In this document: one piece after another, positions 23,331 through 30,365 of the stretch
Position numbering within the stretch: the first letter of the stretch is position 1
Layout: each line of letters starts with the position of its first letter
IMG/VR virus record: IMGVR_UViG_3300037156_000269
Coordinates: 32,626 to 96,625 of that record
DNA length: 64,000 nucleotides
From: a virus
Direction: 5' to 3' (one strand)
Notes under the pieces: model-generated
The model's input: only the letters and a program-made list of their open reading frames with translations
Database searches by the model: none
Told to the model about the DNA's origin: nothing
Made by a program: the position numbers and the translations under genes

Positions 23331-24260
23331 GCCGCAGAACGTCACTGCGCAACACTATGCCCATGCTTTACAGCACGTCACCCTGCTCTGCAAAAGCCCA
23401 ACAATGCGACACTGCACCGTGACGAAGCTTCACGATAATTCACACTGCCATGCCGCTGCAGAACCATACTTGACCCCACCTCATCATGCCAATGCTTCAC
23501 TCGGATTCAACAAAACTGCGCCTCATTTTACCGTGACGAGGCTTCACTAAGCCGCAGCTCACCTTGCCAACACTTCACGTTGCTGTGCTACACCTTGACA
23601 TCACTTCACCGTAGCTCACCTTGCCAAAACAAAACAGGACCCAACGGCGCCTTACCAACGCGAACCTAGACCAAGCTTTACGATACCGCCGCACAACACT
23701 ACTCCACTTTACTGCTGCTATTCTAGACCGTACATTGCCAACGCTAAACCGCACGCCACCTCATCATGCCCATGCCATGCTAGACGCTGCTTCACCTTAC
23801 CCATGCACTACCTGACCTAACTAAACTATGCTGGTACGAGGCCATACTCCACCTCACTCCACAACAACAGCACAATACTCGGCCGTACTAAAACAATGCT
23901 GAACTGAACCTTACCACTGCTTTACAGCACCTATGCATTACCTAACGTCACCTCACCCTACCAATACCGATCTGGACTATGCAGAACTCTGCTATGCCGA
24001 TGCCTTGCGAAACCATGCCACACCTCGCTATTGCATGAGACCGCCACACAGAACCACTGCTCAGCATCACCTCGCCTCACCATACCAACGCGTTACCGGG
24101 CTTAACCACGCAGACACTTTGCAGAGCCTTACAACACCGATGCCTGACTTTACATCACCAATGTGATACTCTAGACTACTTTACCATTACAGACCTGTAC
24201 GACACTCCGCCTCGCCTCGCCACGACCGTACATTGCTTCACATCACCATTACTTTACAAG
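23331..24260. repeat. Quasi-periodic tract: A/G-C dinucleotide every ~5.16 nt
   Basis: Not coding and not an ordinary tandem repeat. Walking the plus strand, the C of an AC or GC step falls at 23335, 40, 45, 50, 55, 60, 66, 71, 76, 81, 86, 91, 97, 402, 407, 412, 417, 423, 428, 433 and so on. The steps are 5 with a 6 about every sixth, and single missed steps keep the register. The same holds at 23583-23640, 23883-23946, 24060-24137 and 24200-24257. That is about 178 steps over 922 bp, equal to NNNGY on the minus strand. Intervening bases are not conserved. The tract fills exactly the space between the terminator and the stop codon at 24267. Confidence 0.85.
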
Positions 24261-24266
24261 TTTGGT

Positions 24267-25142
24267 TTATTGGACGGTCGGTTGCTGTTCGGCAGTTGCT
24301 GTCTTTTTACGGAGTGGAATATCGACTTCAGCGTTGATGCACTTAATCTCGCTGGAAAACATACCTCTACCACTATTGCGCCATTGTCCTAACCCATTGA
24401 AATATTGGCCATATTCGAAAATATCGAGAAGGAAATCCTCTGTCAGTTTCGAGTTCTTTAAGACACGCAAATCAAACTCAAACTCTGTTCCGGGTTCAAT
24501 GACTTCAGACTTGGCCAGCGTCACGCGGGGGCCTTGAGCTGTGATCACGCGGAGTGAGCGCTCAAGGAAATAAGGCGTTCCGTCGGCGTTGCGCTTTAGA
24601 TCCTTGTTGGCCACGATGAACGGGTTTACACATCGCACTTGAGTGTTGATGATCTCATGAGTGTAGGTAGCCGATTGGAGGATTGTGCCATTCTTCTTTT
24701 CTCGGACTTGGCACAATGTCTTCGCTGCGGCCTTCATGTATCCGTAGATCATGTGATCTCCGATGCACGGACGGTTTGTTTCTTTATCCCAGAAGAAGAT
24801 TGTCGCACCTTTTAGATCTAGACTCTGGAAGGTTTCTTTCAGCGCTTCGAGTTTACCGGTCAAAGCCATATCGCGCTGCTCAGGAGTGAATGTGTAGCCA
24901 ACGACGGTCTCTAGGCTGTCCACGAGGCGAGACAATTCCTCATCGCCCTTTTCAGCAGAGATTTTCATCTGTCCGAGGTATTTATTGACCGCTGTGTTCA
25001 CGTCACTCTTGTCGAGAATGAGCTCGCGCTGCTTCGAGAGGATGTGAGTGTTGTGGATGTGCGGATCGGACGGGTTGGTTGCAAGCATCTCTCTTAGAAG
25101 AGTGAGCTTGATGTGATACAGATCAAAAATAGTTGCACGCAT
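24267..25142 (-). CDS. RAMP-like (Cas5/6/7-type) putative RNA-binding protein
   Basis: 291 residues. The N-terminal ~110 are helical and charged. The middle and C-terminal part look like an alpha/beta ferredoxin-type domain, with KGATIFFWDKETNRPCIGDH, a beta-rich segment PRVTLAKSEVIEPGTEFEFDLRVL, and a glycine loop GLGQWRNSGRG at residues 250-260. This fits exactly the GxGxxxxxGxG loop near the C-terminus of Cas6 and related RAMP proteins, where it contacts RNA. I also recall similar GLGQWRNxGxG endings in uncharacterised phage proteins. It is the only gene of a unit running from the promoter at 25199-25228 to the terminator at 23297, with the 925-nt periodic tract as its 3' part. An RNA-binding role on that tract is my inference. 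Confidence 0.6.
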   Translation of the reverse strand: MRATIFDLYHIKLTLLREMLATNPSDPHIHNTHILSKQRELILDKSDVNTAVNKYLGQMKISAEKGDEELSRLVDSLETVVGYTFTPEQRDMALTGKLEALKETFQSLDLKGATIFFWDKETNRPCIGDHMIYGYMKAAAKTLCQVREKKNGTILQSATYTHEIINTQVRCVNPFIVANKDLKRNADGTPYFLERSLRVITAQGPRVTLAKSEVIEPGTEFEFDLRVLKNSKLTEDFLLDIFEYGQYFNGLGQWRNSGRGMFSSEIKCINAEVDIPLRKKTATAEQQPTVQ

Positions 25143-25198
25143 GGAAGACTCCTAGCCTTAAAGGCTGTTAAAAGTTGTAACACGATCGTTACAAAACA

Positions 25199-25228
25199 CT
25201 TATAACGGGAATTGTTTATTTTGTGACA
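25199..25228 (-). promoter_or_regulatory. Minus-strand promoter, TGTCAC-N15-CGTTATAAG
   Basis: The minus strand reads TGTCAC (25228-25223), 15 nt ending ATTCC, then CGTTATAAGTG. The spacing is as in the other sites, but both boxes are less typical. It drives the RAMP-like gene, with a leader of about 50 nt. Confidence 0.6.
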
Positions 25229-25231
25229 GCT

Positions 25232-25253
25232 AAAAAGAAGCCCCGAAGGGCTC
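25232..25253 (-). terminator. Intrinsic terminator
   Basis: Minus-strand AGCCC-TTCG-GGGCT followed by TCTTTTT. It ends the 26-25 kb unit just before the next promoter. Confidence 0.85.
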
Positions 25254-25260
25254 CTAAAAA

Positions 25261-25500
25261 TCACAGAACATTTTTTGTTTCTAGTGCCAACTCTATCTGT
25301 TCGCTTAAGCTCTTTAGACACGCTTCCCTATCTATCTTCACATGTGCTCCCATGCCTTCTGCCTCCATAAATTCGATGAGCTCATCGAGCGCCTTCTTTG
25401 CCTGCTCGTAGTTCTTATCTTTGTAGTCTGGGTTGAGCACTGTCTGTGTCGCAAAGTTGTTGACGAAGGACATGAAAAAATCTGTCTGGTGAAGTTGCAT
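25261..25500 (-). CDS. Hypothetical protein
   Basis: 79 residues from ATG 25500 (MQLHQTDFFMSFVNNFA), preceded by AGGAGATTT. The first part may form one helix, followed by a charged helical part (DKNYEQAKKALDELIEFMEAEG). Probably a small alpha-helical accessory protein. Last gene of its unit before the terminator. No family is recognised. Confidence 0.65.
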   Translation of the reverse strand: MQLHQTDFFMSFVNNFATQTVLNPDYKDKNYEQAKKALDELIEFMEAEGMGAHVKIDREACLKSLSEQIELALETKNVL

Positions 25501-25507
25501 AAATCTC

Positions 25508-25792
25508 CTATGGTTTGTGTGGAATCTTCTCAAAACAAAGATCAGCCTCATCAAGTAGAACATTCAGTATCTTGAAAAGCTCCGGCGTCAGTTCCTCTAT
25601 ACTGAACGCACAGACAACGCTTGTGATCTTGTTTAGAAGCTCGGCGCTTTCGTTAATCATTATAATCTCGCTGTGACTCAGACTGAGTTTGCCTCCGTGT
25701 GCTTGCGCACGAAGACTATCTCTTAAGAAGTGCATTTTCTGTGTGAAGTGGTCTACCCTCTCCAGTAACTCGGCTAGATCTTCATTTGGCAT
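25508..25792 (-). CDS. Hypothetical helical protein
   Basis: 94 residues from ATG 25792, with AAGGAGCTATT upstream. Almost entirely helical with Leu heptads (EDLAELLERVDHFTQKMHFL, INESAELLNKITSVV), so a small coiled-coil or helical-bundle dimer is likely. No family is recognised. Confidence 0.65.
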   Translation of the reverse strand: MPNEDLAELLERVDHFTQKMHFLRDSLRAQAHGGKLSLSHSEIIMINESAELLNKITSVVCAFSIEELTPELFKILNVLLDEADLCFEKIPHKP

Positions 25793-25804
25793 AATAGCTC
25801 CTTT

Positions 25805-25915
25805 CTAGTTGTGTAAAAGCATCCAAGCAACAGCTCCAATAAGCACGGTCAGCCATGCGAGCGTCCTGGCAAGAAAAACGTTTCTGGCGGCTTGTTTGTT
25901 TTTAGCGAATTCCAT
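25805..25915 (-). CDS. 36-residue single-span membrane protein
   Basis: From ATG 25915, with AAAGGAGATTTA upstream. A basic N-terminus (MEFAKNKQAARNVF) is followed by one hydrophobic helix (ARTLAWLTVLIGAVAWMLL), giving a cytoplasmic N-terminus by the positive-inside rule. The perfect ribosome binding site and the clean position between two genes support it being real. Function unknown. Confidence 0.65.
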   Translation of the reverse strand: MEFAKNKQAARNVFLARTLAWLTVLIGAVAWMLLHN

Positions 25916-25941
25916 TAAATCTCCTTTAGTTTAATTAGAAA

Positions 25942-25967
25942 AGAGGACCTCTTGCGAGAGGTCCTCT
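25942..25967 (-). terminator. Intrinsic terminator after the collagen-like gene
   Basis: AGAGGACCTC and GAGGTCCTCT form a 10-bp perfect stem, followed on the minus strand by TTTTC. The small membrane gene starts just beyond it. Confidence 0.8.
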
Positions 25968-25979
25968 GGCCTGAACTGA

Positions 25980-26846
25980 TTATAACGTCGATACACGGAT
26001 CGGGCCTGAGACAGTGGTGACATCGGATCCAGAAAGGCTGGCGTTACTGAACAGCATCATACCTGTCGCCGAGGCGCCGCTGGCGTGGCAGCTTGAATCG
26101 AAGTACGAGAGGTAGTTTGTACCACCTGCCACATAAGCGTGGGCCTGGAGATAGCCTCCGTTGTAGACCACAATCTCACCCTCCATATAGGACGTGGAGC
26201 CTGCTCCGGCTGGGGCCATGACGTTACCCGTGCAACCTGCGCCGTCGTAGTACATTGTTCCGACGACTCTGATACCGCCAGCAGCCGTGTTGCTATAACT
26301 GATGAGGTGGCCAGATACGGTGTTCAGGAACAAGTTATAGTACTGGGTACCCATGATGAACTGGAGGTTGGGCTGAGCGCTTCCAGTGGAGTCGTGGACG
26401 ACGAGAGCGCTTCCAGCGGCACCGGCTGCTCCAGTCGCTCCTGTTGCGCCGGCGGGGCCTGTTGCTCCTGTGACTCCGGTCGCACCCGTAGCACCGGCTG
26501 CTCCAGTAGGACCAGCGGCGCCGGCTGCTCCGGCCGGGCCGGTAGCGCCTGCGGCACCAGCGGCGCCTGTGGCTCCGGTCGCACCTGTGCTACCGGTTGC
26601 TCCAGCTGCGCCAGCGGGACCTACGAGGCTCATGACGGTAGCGGTTGTTCCATTGCAGGTCATGTCGACGTTGTTGCCGTTTTGAGCGAGGGTACAGCCA
26701 GCATCAGCGAGAACCTGTTGCAGTTTAGAAGGGGCAGTAAGCGCTGGAGTCGCGGCAGTTGAGGAACCACCAGCTCCGCCTCCGGGACAAGCAGTGAGAG
26801 TAAGAGTCGATGAAAGAGCAAGTACAACTGTGTATAATGTTTTCAT
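25980..26846 (-). CDS. Collagen-like lipoprotein
   Basis: 288 residues from ATG 26846, preceded by AAGGAGATTTAT. Signal peptide with lipobox LTAC ([20 protein letters not shown]), then a Gly/Ser linker, a ~40-residue globular part with two cysteines, and about 25 uninterrupted Gly-x-y triplets ([16 protein letters not shown]-type, rich in Ala and Thr). A C-terminal ~110-residue domain follows, probably a trimerising head. It should form a trimeric surface-anchored fibre. Because it sits with minus-strand accessory genes rather than tail genes, it may coat the infected host rather than the virion; this is inference. Confidence 0.85.
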   Translation of the reverse strand: MKTLYTVVLALSSTLTLTACPGGGAGGSSTAATPALTAPSKLQQVLADAGCTLAQNGNNVDMTCNGTTATVMSLVGPAGAAGATGSTGATGATGAAGAAGATGPAGAAGAAGPTGAAGATGATGVTGATGPAGATGATGAAGAAGSALVVHDSTGSAQPNLQFIMGTQYYNLFLNTVSGHLISYSNTAAGGIRVVGTMYYDGAGCTGNVMAPAGAGSTSYMEGEIVVYNGGYLQAHAYVAGGTNYLSYFDSSCHASGASATGMMLFSNASLSGSDVTTVSGPIRVSTL

Positions 26847-26856
26847 ATAAATCTCC

Positions 26857-27060
26857 TTAGTTTGTTTTATTACAAAGATCGTGGAACGCGTAAAACCCGT
26901 TGACCGGGAGTCCGAGAATTGCGACGAGAGTGTTTTCAATACACACTCTTGCCACGTCTGTTTTTTCTATGTAGCTCTGCTCGAATGTCTTATCAGTGGT
27001 TGTGCCGAGGGTGGCACATCCAGAGAGAAAGACGAACGAGCATAAAATAACTTTATTCAT
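26857..27060 (-). CDS. Small lipoprotein
   Basis: 67 residues from ATG 27060, with GGAGAGGAAGAAA upstream. [19 protein letters not shown] gives a signal with lipobox LSGC; the mature part is about 50 residues with two cysteines (VCIENTL ... DLCNKTN) that could form a disulfide. The start lies inside the end of the preceding gene. Its size and type are those of an o-spanin or an exclusion lipoprotein; the partner i-spanin is not evident. Confidence 0.75.
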   Translation of the reverse strand: MNKVILCSFVFLSGCATLGTTTDKTFEQSYIEKTDVARVCIENTLVAILGLPVNGFYAFHDLCNKTN

Positions 27061-27451
27061 TTTCTTCCTCTCCTTCTGTTTCTGCGGGTTCACTTGCCGC
27101 TGGGTTAGGGATGAACAATCTTGAGTAGGCCTCTGCATTCTTCTCTATAACGTTCTCGAGCATTTTCTGTATGAGCAGATCGTGTATCTCTGTGGCTTTC
27201 TTGCCCCAGACTTTTTCTTGTTCTTCTGCGATTTCTTCGAGTTCTCCCCAGACGATGAGGAAGTCATCTATGTGTCCTTTAAGACCTTCTGTGATGAGAT
27301 ACTTTGGTGCAGGGACGTCGTCTACGTCTTTACCTTTTTTTGCGTACTCGATAACTCTTGCGTGATATTTCTTATATTCGGCGTGTAATTGTTTGATCAT
27401 TTGAGCGACGGCTTGTTCAGAAAAAACTGATTTCATTTTGCTAGATTTCAT
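27053..27451 (-). CDS. Hypothetical helical protein
   Basis: 132 residues. ATG 27451 overlaps the upstream stop (ATGA) and has GGAGGATTT in front. Long amphipathic helices (AVAQMIKQLHAEYKKYHARVIEYAKKG; IWGELEEIAEEQEKVWGKK-like) and an acidic tail (ETEGEEENE). No family is recognised. Confidence 0.68.
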   Translation of the reverse strand: MKSSKMKSVFSEQAVAQMIKQLHAEYKKYHARVIEYAKKGKDVDDVPAPKYLITEGLKGHIDDFLIVWGELEEIAEEQEKVWGKKATEIHDLLIQKMLENVIEKNAEAYSRLFIPNPAASEPAETEGEEENE

Positions 27452-27825
27452 AAATCCTCCACAATTTGTTTAAATTCTTTAATAGCTTGCCAGTGATTCC
27501 ACATAACGAGTTTAGCGATCTTCACCAAGAGCCAGTGTGTTCTTTGACAGTACCTGTTGTGTTCGTGCTCGATGTGTTTTAGTTGATAGCGTAGTTCTGC
27601 GATTGCGATTTCTTTTGCTGCCTCTGTGATGTCTTCGTCTGGGTCACTAATACGCTGCCCTGCCTTTAGGATGTCTTCTGCGGCAAGCTTCCCTATTTGG
27701 TAGGCAAGCGAGGTCGATCTCCTGCTGGCATGTCTGGACCTGAATATCATAACGACTTGGAATTGGACTAGAGTAGCTCCAAGCTCCACATCGTGTTTTC
27801 CTGGTAAAAACGTTTGTTGGTTCAT
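27448..27825 (-). CDS. Hypothetical protein
   Basis: 125 residues from ATG 27825, with AAGGAGCTTT upstream. A mixed beginning (FLPGKHDVELGATLVQFQVV), then helices rich in Ala, Glu and His (LKHIEHEHNRYCQRTHW). First gene of the unit downstream of the promoter 27943-27972 and its hairpin. No family is recognised. Confidence 0.65.
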   Translation of the reverse strand: MNQQTFLPGKHDVELGATLVQFQVVMIFRSRHASRRSTSLAYQIGKLAAEDILKAGQRISDPDEDITEAAKEIAIAELRYQLKHIEHEHNRYCQRTHWLLVKIAKLVMWNHWQAIKEFKQIVEDL

Positions 27826-27871
27826 AAAGCTCCTTTAATAATTAAGTTTTGTTTCGTTGTTTAAACAGAAA

Positions 27872-27914
27872 AGCCCCAATCTATGGACACAAGACGTGTT
27901 CATAGCTTGGGGCT
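27872..27914 (-). terminator. Terminator-like hairpin just downstream of a promoter
   Basis: AGCCCCAA pairs with TTGGGGCT, with inner CTATG/CATAG and ACAC/GTGT pairs, and is followed on the minus strand by TTTTCTGTTT. It lies 29 bp after the -10 of the 27943-27972 promoter and before the 27825 gene, so it can act as an attenuator or make a short RNA. Confidence 0.7.
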
Positions 27915-27942
27915 AAATAGATACTATTTTATCTACACTATA

Positions 27943-27972
27943 CTTATACCCGAAAAAGGTCGTTTTGTGCCT
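27943..27972 (-). promoter_or_regulatory. Minus-strand promoter, AGGCAC-N15-GGGTATAAG
   Basis: AGGCAC (27972-27967), 15 nt ending TTTTTC, GGGTATAAGTA. It overlaps the stop codon of the 327-aa gene. It is followed by TAGTG-x-AGATAAAATAGTATCT, a leader also present at 29045-29068. Confidence 0.72.
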
Positions 27973-28954
27973 ATGGTTTGGGCGCCTTATTTGCTACGTA
28001 TTTGTAATGCCTTTCATGCTCTTCAATGATGATGAGCTTCGTCTGACTTAGACCAGGCCCGCACGGTTGCCATCTCAAATGTGTGCTCACGGTTGTGGAG
28101 TCTACCGAGTACTGCCTGTCTTTGCCGAAGCTCCAGTTGAGGAGAGACACGGTATAAACAGAACTTCTTAACCCAACGTTTGTTTTGTTAGCCTCTTTCT
28201 TCTCTCTGCTACTCAGCTCCCTTATGGGCTTGAGATCAGATACGTCTGGATTCAACGAGTGAACGTACATGGATAGGTTTAGAAAAGTTCTGAAAATATT
28301 GTCTTGCACATCTGATCTCGGATTGCCTAAGTGAGCGTTCTCATTTCCATGCAGGTTGTCTAAAGAAGTTTCGAACTTATCCCCCGCCTTGACTTCCAGA
28401 CACACCCAGCCAGCGTTCCCGAACGTTCCTGAGATCGGACCGGTCGTATCTGATTTTGTGGTGTAGCCTACCTTGAGAAGCAGCCTATCTTCCGCCCACG
28501 GGCTCTTTATGAACGACACGTAAGCCCCGACAAGATTGTCGCCGTCGTGGTCATACATAACTCCAGGCTCGAAGGAGAAATAGGCCATGAAGCCGGGTTT
28601 TGGCAAAAGCTCTTCGCGAAGCTCTACGTCCATCCTTTGCATGGCTTTAAGAAAATCTGGATTCACTTTATAGATTTTAGAGTTCTCAGCTTGCCGGAAG
28701 GACTCAAACATACCGCAGAGGGCAACATCAAATTCAACTGAGACTATTGCTGTTACAACTTTTGCGTGCTGGGCGCCGGCCTTCTTAACCTCTTCCCAGT
28801 TTATGTCCCTCTCGGCACTGAAGTCTTTTCCCTTGATATAACTTAAAGAAGTGGCTTTACCAACAGTGCGCAGAGCTTTGAATGAGAACTTGTCCAGGTC
28901 GGTCCCCAGGTTCCCGGCGTAGAAGTAATAATCTGGATGCATCAATGACTTCAT
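27971..28954 (-). CDS. AcrVA2-like protein (tentative anti-CRISPR family)
   Basis: 327 residues from ATG 28954, with GGAGGATTC upstream. The C-terminal segment STHLRWQPCGPGLSQTKLI followed by IIEEHER is close to the conserved ending of the widespread AcrVA2-like family (H/L-R-x-Q-x-x-GPG-x-S-x-x-K-x-I-x-I). The length is near the 322 residues of AcrVA2. AcrVA2 itself blocks Cas12a production by binding the nascent Cas12a N-terminus. The rest is globular and not diagnostic. Most members of this family have never been tested, so the activity is open. Preceded by the promoter/leader at 29069-29098. Confidence 0.5.
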   Translation of the reverse strand: MKSLMHPDYYFYAGNLGTDLDKFSFKALRTVGKATSLSYIKGKDFSAERDINWEEVKKAGAQHAKVVTAIVSVEFDVALCGMFESFRQAENSKIYKVNPDFLKAMQRMDVELREELLPKPGFMAYFSFEPGVMYDHDGDNLVGAYVSFIKSPWAEDRLLLKVGYTTKSDTTGPISGTFGNAGWVCLEVKAGDKFETSLDNLHGNENAHLGNPRSDVQDNIFRTFLNLSMYVHSLNPDVSDLKPIRELSSREKKEANKTNVGLRSSVYTVSLLNWSFGKDRQYSVDSTTVSTHLRWQPCGPGLSQTKLIIIEEHERHYKYVANKAPKP

Positions 28955-28998
28955 GAATCCTCCTTATAAATAAGTTTTGTTTTAAGTAGAAAATAAGA

Positions 28999-29038
28999 AA
29001 CCCCGAACGCATAGCCGATTGGCTAAAGCTCAGGGCTT
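28999..29038 (-). terminator. Terminator-like hairpin in the leader of the AcrVA2-like gene
   Basis: On the minus strand AAGCCCTGAGC faces GTTCGGGGTTT with mismatches, enclosing a good TAGCC-aatc-GGCTA hairpin, followed by TTTCTTATTTTC. Same position relative to promoter and gene as the hairpin at 27872-27914. Confidence 0.55.
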
Positions 29039-29068
29039 TTAAAAAGATACTATTTTATCTTCACTAAA

Positions 29069-29098
29069 CTTATACCAGAAAAAGGGCACTTTTTGCCC
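29069..29098 (-). promoter_or_regulatory. Minus-strand promoter, GGGCAA-N15-TGGTATAAG
   Basis: GGGCAA (29098-29093), 15 nt ending TTTTTC, TGGTATAAGTT. Followed by the same 22-nt leader motif (TAGTGAAGATAAAATAGTATCT, here 29068-29047) as the 27943 promoter. Confidence 0.72.
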
Positions 29099-29113
29099 TT
29101 CTGTAAACAGGCC

Positions 29114-29290
29114 TTATTTTGCTGATTTTGGCAGGAAGCCAGAAGAGTTGAAGGCTTTGTTTGGGTTACCGATGTCGATGTACTTAGCACCGGCATTAAG
29201 TGCTGCGCGATCGGCCAGGCGTTGGGATGCCTGGCGGGCGGCTGAGGATGCTCCGGGAGCTACTTTGCGGAAACCTTTTAAGAAGTTCAT
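29114..29290 (-). CDS. 58-residue protein with targeting-like N-terminus
   Basis: From ATG 29290. It begins MNFLKGFRKVAPG, matching the Gly-Phe-x-Lys-x-Ala N-terminal motif of the plus-strand small proteins, and is then Ala/Arg/Ser-rich, ending FLPKSAK. It is the only copy of the motif found on the minus strand. The ribosome binding site is weak (GAGAT 12 nt before). Function unknown; the motif suggests delivery into the head. Confidence 0.6.
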   Translation of the reverse strand: MNFLKGFRKVAPGASSAARQASQRLADRAALNAGAKYIDIGNPNKAFNSSGFLPKSAK

Positions 29291-29329
29291 GGGGGTGATT
29301 ATCTCAAAGATTTCCGCAGAAGAAAAGCC

Positions 29330-29566
29330 CTAAGCGTTTCCGATGGCTGGTGCTTTGCTTCCGACGATCGGGGCCTGGGGCTGGAACTTGGTATTGTCTG
29401 GGACATAGCGTAATTTGACCATGCTGTGGATGTCCAGAGAGATCTCTTGTCCTGGAAGGGTTGTCGACTTTTTTAGCTGCAACAGATTTTGCCAGGCCGA
29501 CAGCATTTCTGGCGTCACGTCCAGAACATAGTGACTGTTGATCCTCGGTTCTTTATCTAGTTCCAA
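29330..29566 (-). CDS. Hypothetical protein
   Basis: 78 residues from TTG 29566, chosen because AAAGGAG lies 8 nt in front. It starts with an acidic stretch (ELDKEPRINSHYVLDV), then VTPEMLSAWQNLLQLKK and a beta-like end with Pro-rich tail. The start lies inside the end of the upstream gene. No family is recognised. Confidence 0.58.
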   Translation of the reverse strand: MELDKEPRINSHYVLDVTPEMLSAWQNLLQLKKSTTLPGQEISLDIHSMVKLRYVPDNTKFQPQAPIVGSKAPAIGNA

Positions 29567-29936
29567 CGGGGGCTCCTTTGTAAATTTGTTCTTTGGTGGC
29601 TTTCGTCATTTTGTATCTTCTTGGGCGAATTCTGGCGAGCTCGCTTAAGGCTGCGAAATAGGAGAGGCCGAAGGGGCACCCTCCGGAATGGATCGCAACG
29701 TCTCCGCTTACAACGATCTCATCTGGCACGCCGCGCTCTGGCACTACGACCTGCTGATCTACGTCCTCCACTGACCACTTGTCCGTAAGCTCTATCGGGA
29801 AGGCCAGACGCACACACGCCAGGTCAAGTCCGATCGGGTCGTCGAGGATCCCGACCAGGATGGTTTTATCTAACTCCACCACCCCAAGAAAGAAATCTGA
29901 GGGTGGCTTATTCATTGTTTCTTGAAGTGATATCAT
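29553..29936 (-). CDS. Hypothetical protein
   Basis: 127 residues from ATG 29936, with AAAGGTAATCCC upstream; an internal ATG at residue 8 is possible. Beta-rich acidic body (VVELDKTILVGILDDPIGLDL; DVDQQVVVPERGVPDEIVV), then a Ser/Gly-Cys segment and a basic Arg/Lys-rich tail. No family is recognised. Confidence 0.6.
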   Translation of the reverse strand: MISLQETMNKPPSDFFLGVVELDKTILVGILDDPIGLDLACVRLAFPIELTDKWSVEDVDQQVVVPERGVPDEIVVSGDVAIHSGGCPFGLSYFAALSELARIRPRRYKMTKATKEQIYKGAPVGTR

Positions 29937-29954
29937 TGGGATTACCTTTTTTGT

Positions 29955-30365
29955 TTAGTTCTGGGATCCATCGCATTTTTCGCAGATGTGGCCATCTACG
30001 TCGGGGCATTTGTCCGGTCTACAGTCTGGGCAGTTTCCGACAGTATCGCAGGTTGGGCAGGGCTCGACACCTTTTACAATATCTTCGAGCTCTGCAATCT
30101 CACGTTGTCGTATCTTCCATACACCGACCACATCCGTATAAGGATCACCGCCGCGAGTGTAGACTTCAGACCAGCGGACGGTCTGCATAAACGAGAGCCT
30201 CGGCATTGTCACTAGTTTGTCAAAGGACGCGCGATCAACAAAACAGTCGTATTGATGCGCGTACTTACCAGGGTGAGTGCTCATTACGACTGCTGGCAGG
30301 TGAGCTTCTTCGTAAATCCACTTTACTTTAGGCTTAAGCTCCGCGATTAGTTCTTCTATTGTCAT
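29955..30365 (-). CDS. Hypothetical protein with C-terminal zinc-ribbon-like cysteines
   Basis: 136 residues from ATG 30365, overlapping the upstream stop (ATGA). The N-terminal part is mixed alpha/beta (YAHQYDCFVDRASFDKLV; YTRGGDPYTDVVGVW). The last 35 residues carry three CxxC-type pairs (CPTC, CPDC, CEKC) plus a further Cys, likely zinc ribbons. Possibly a nucleic-acid-associated accessory protein; no family is recognised. Confidence 0.65.
   Translation of the reverse strand: MTIEELIAELKPKVKWIYEEAHLPAVVMSTHPGKYAHQYDCFVDRASFDKLVTMPRLSFMQTVRWSEVYTRGGDPYTDVVGVWKIRQREIAELEDIVKGVEPCPTCDTVGNCPDCRPDKCPDVDGHICEKCDGSQN

Noticed and set aside
23329-24166. Several plus-strand open frames of 64-77 codons in the periodic tract
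   Set aside because: They are open only because the strand is C/A-rich with an imposed period. Residue composition is His/Thr/Pro-dominated, there are no ribosome binding sites, and the period of ~5.16 is incompatible with codon phase.
23331-24260. CRISPR array or ordinary minisatellite
   Set aside because: No repeated unit longer than a few bases recurs; only the spacing of a dinucleotide is conserved.
23331-24260. Classical TRAP target
   Set aside because: TRAP sites are (G/U)AG triplets, about 11 in number. Here the invariant element is GY on the minus strand with ~178 steps, and no trp genes are present.
26139-26762. 207-codon plus-strand frame and two others opposite the collagen-like gene
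   Set aside because: Shadows of the Gly-x-y repeat (Ser/Gly/Cys and Ala/Pro/Val mirrors), with no ribosome binding site.
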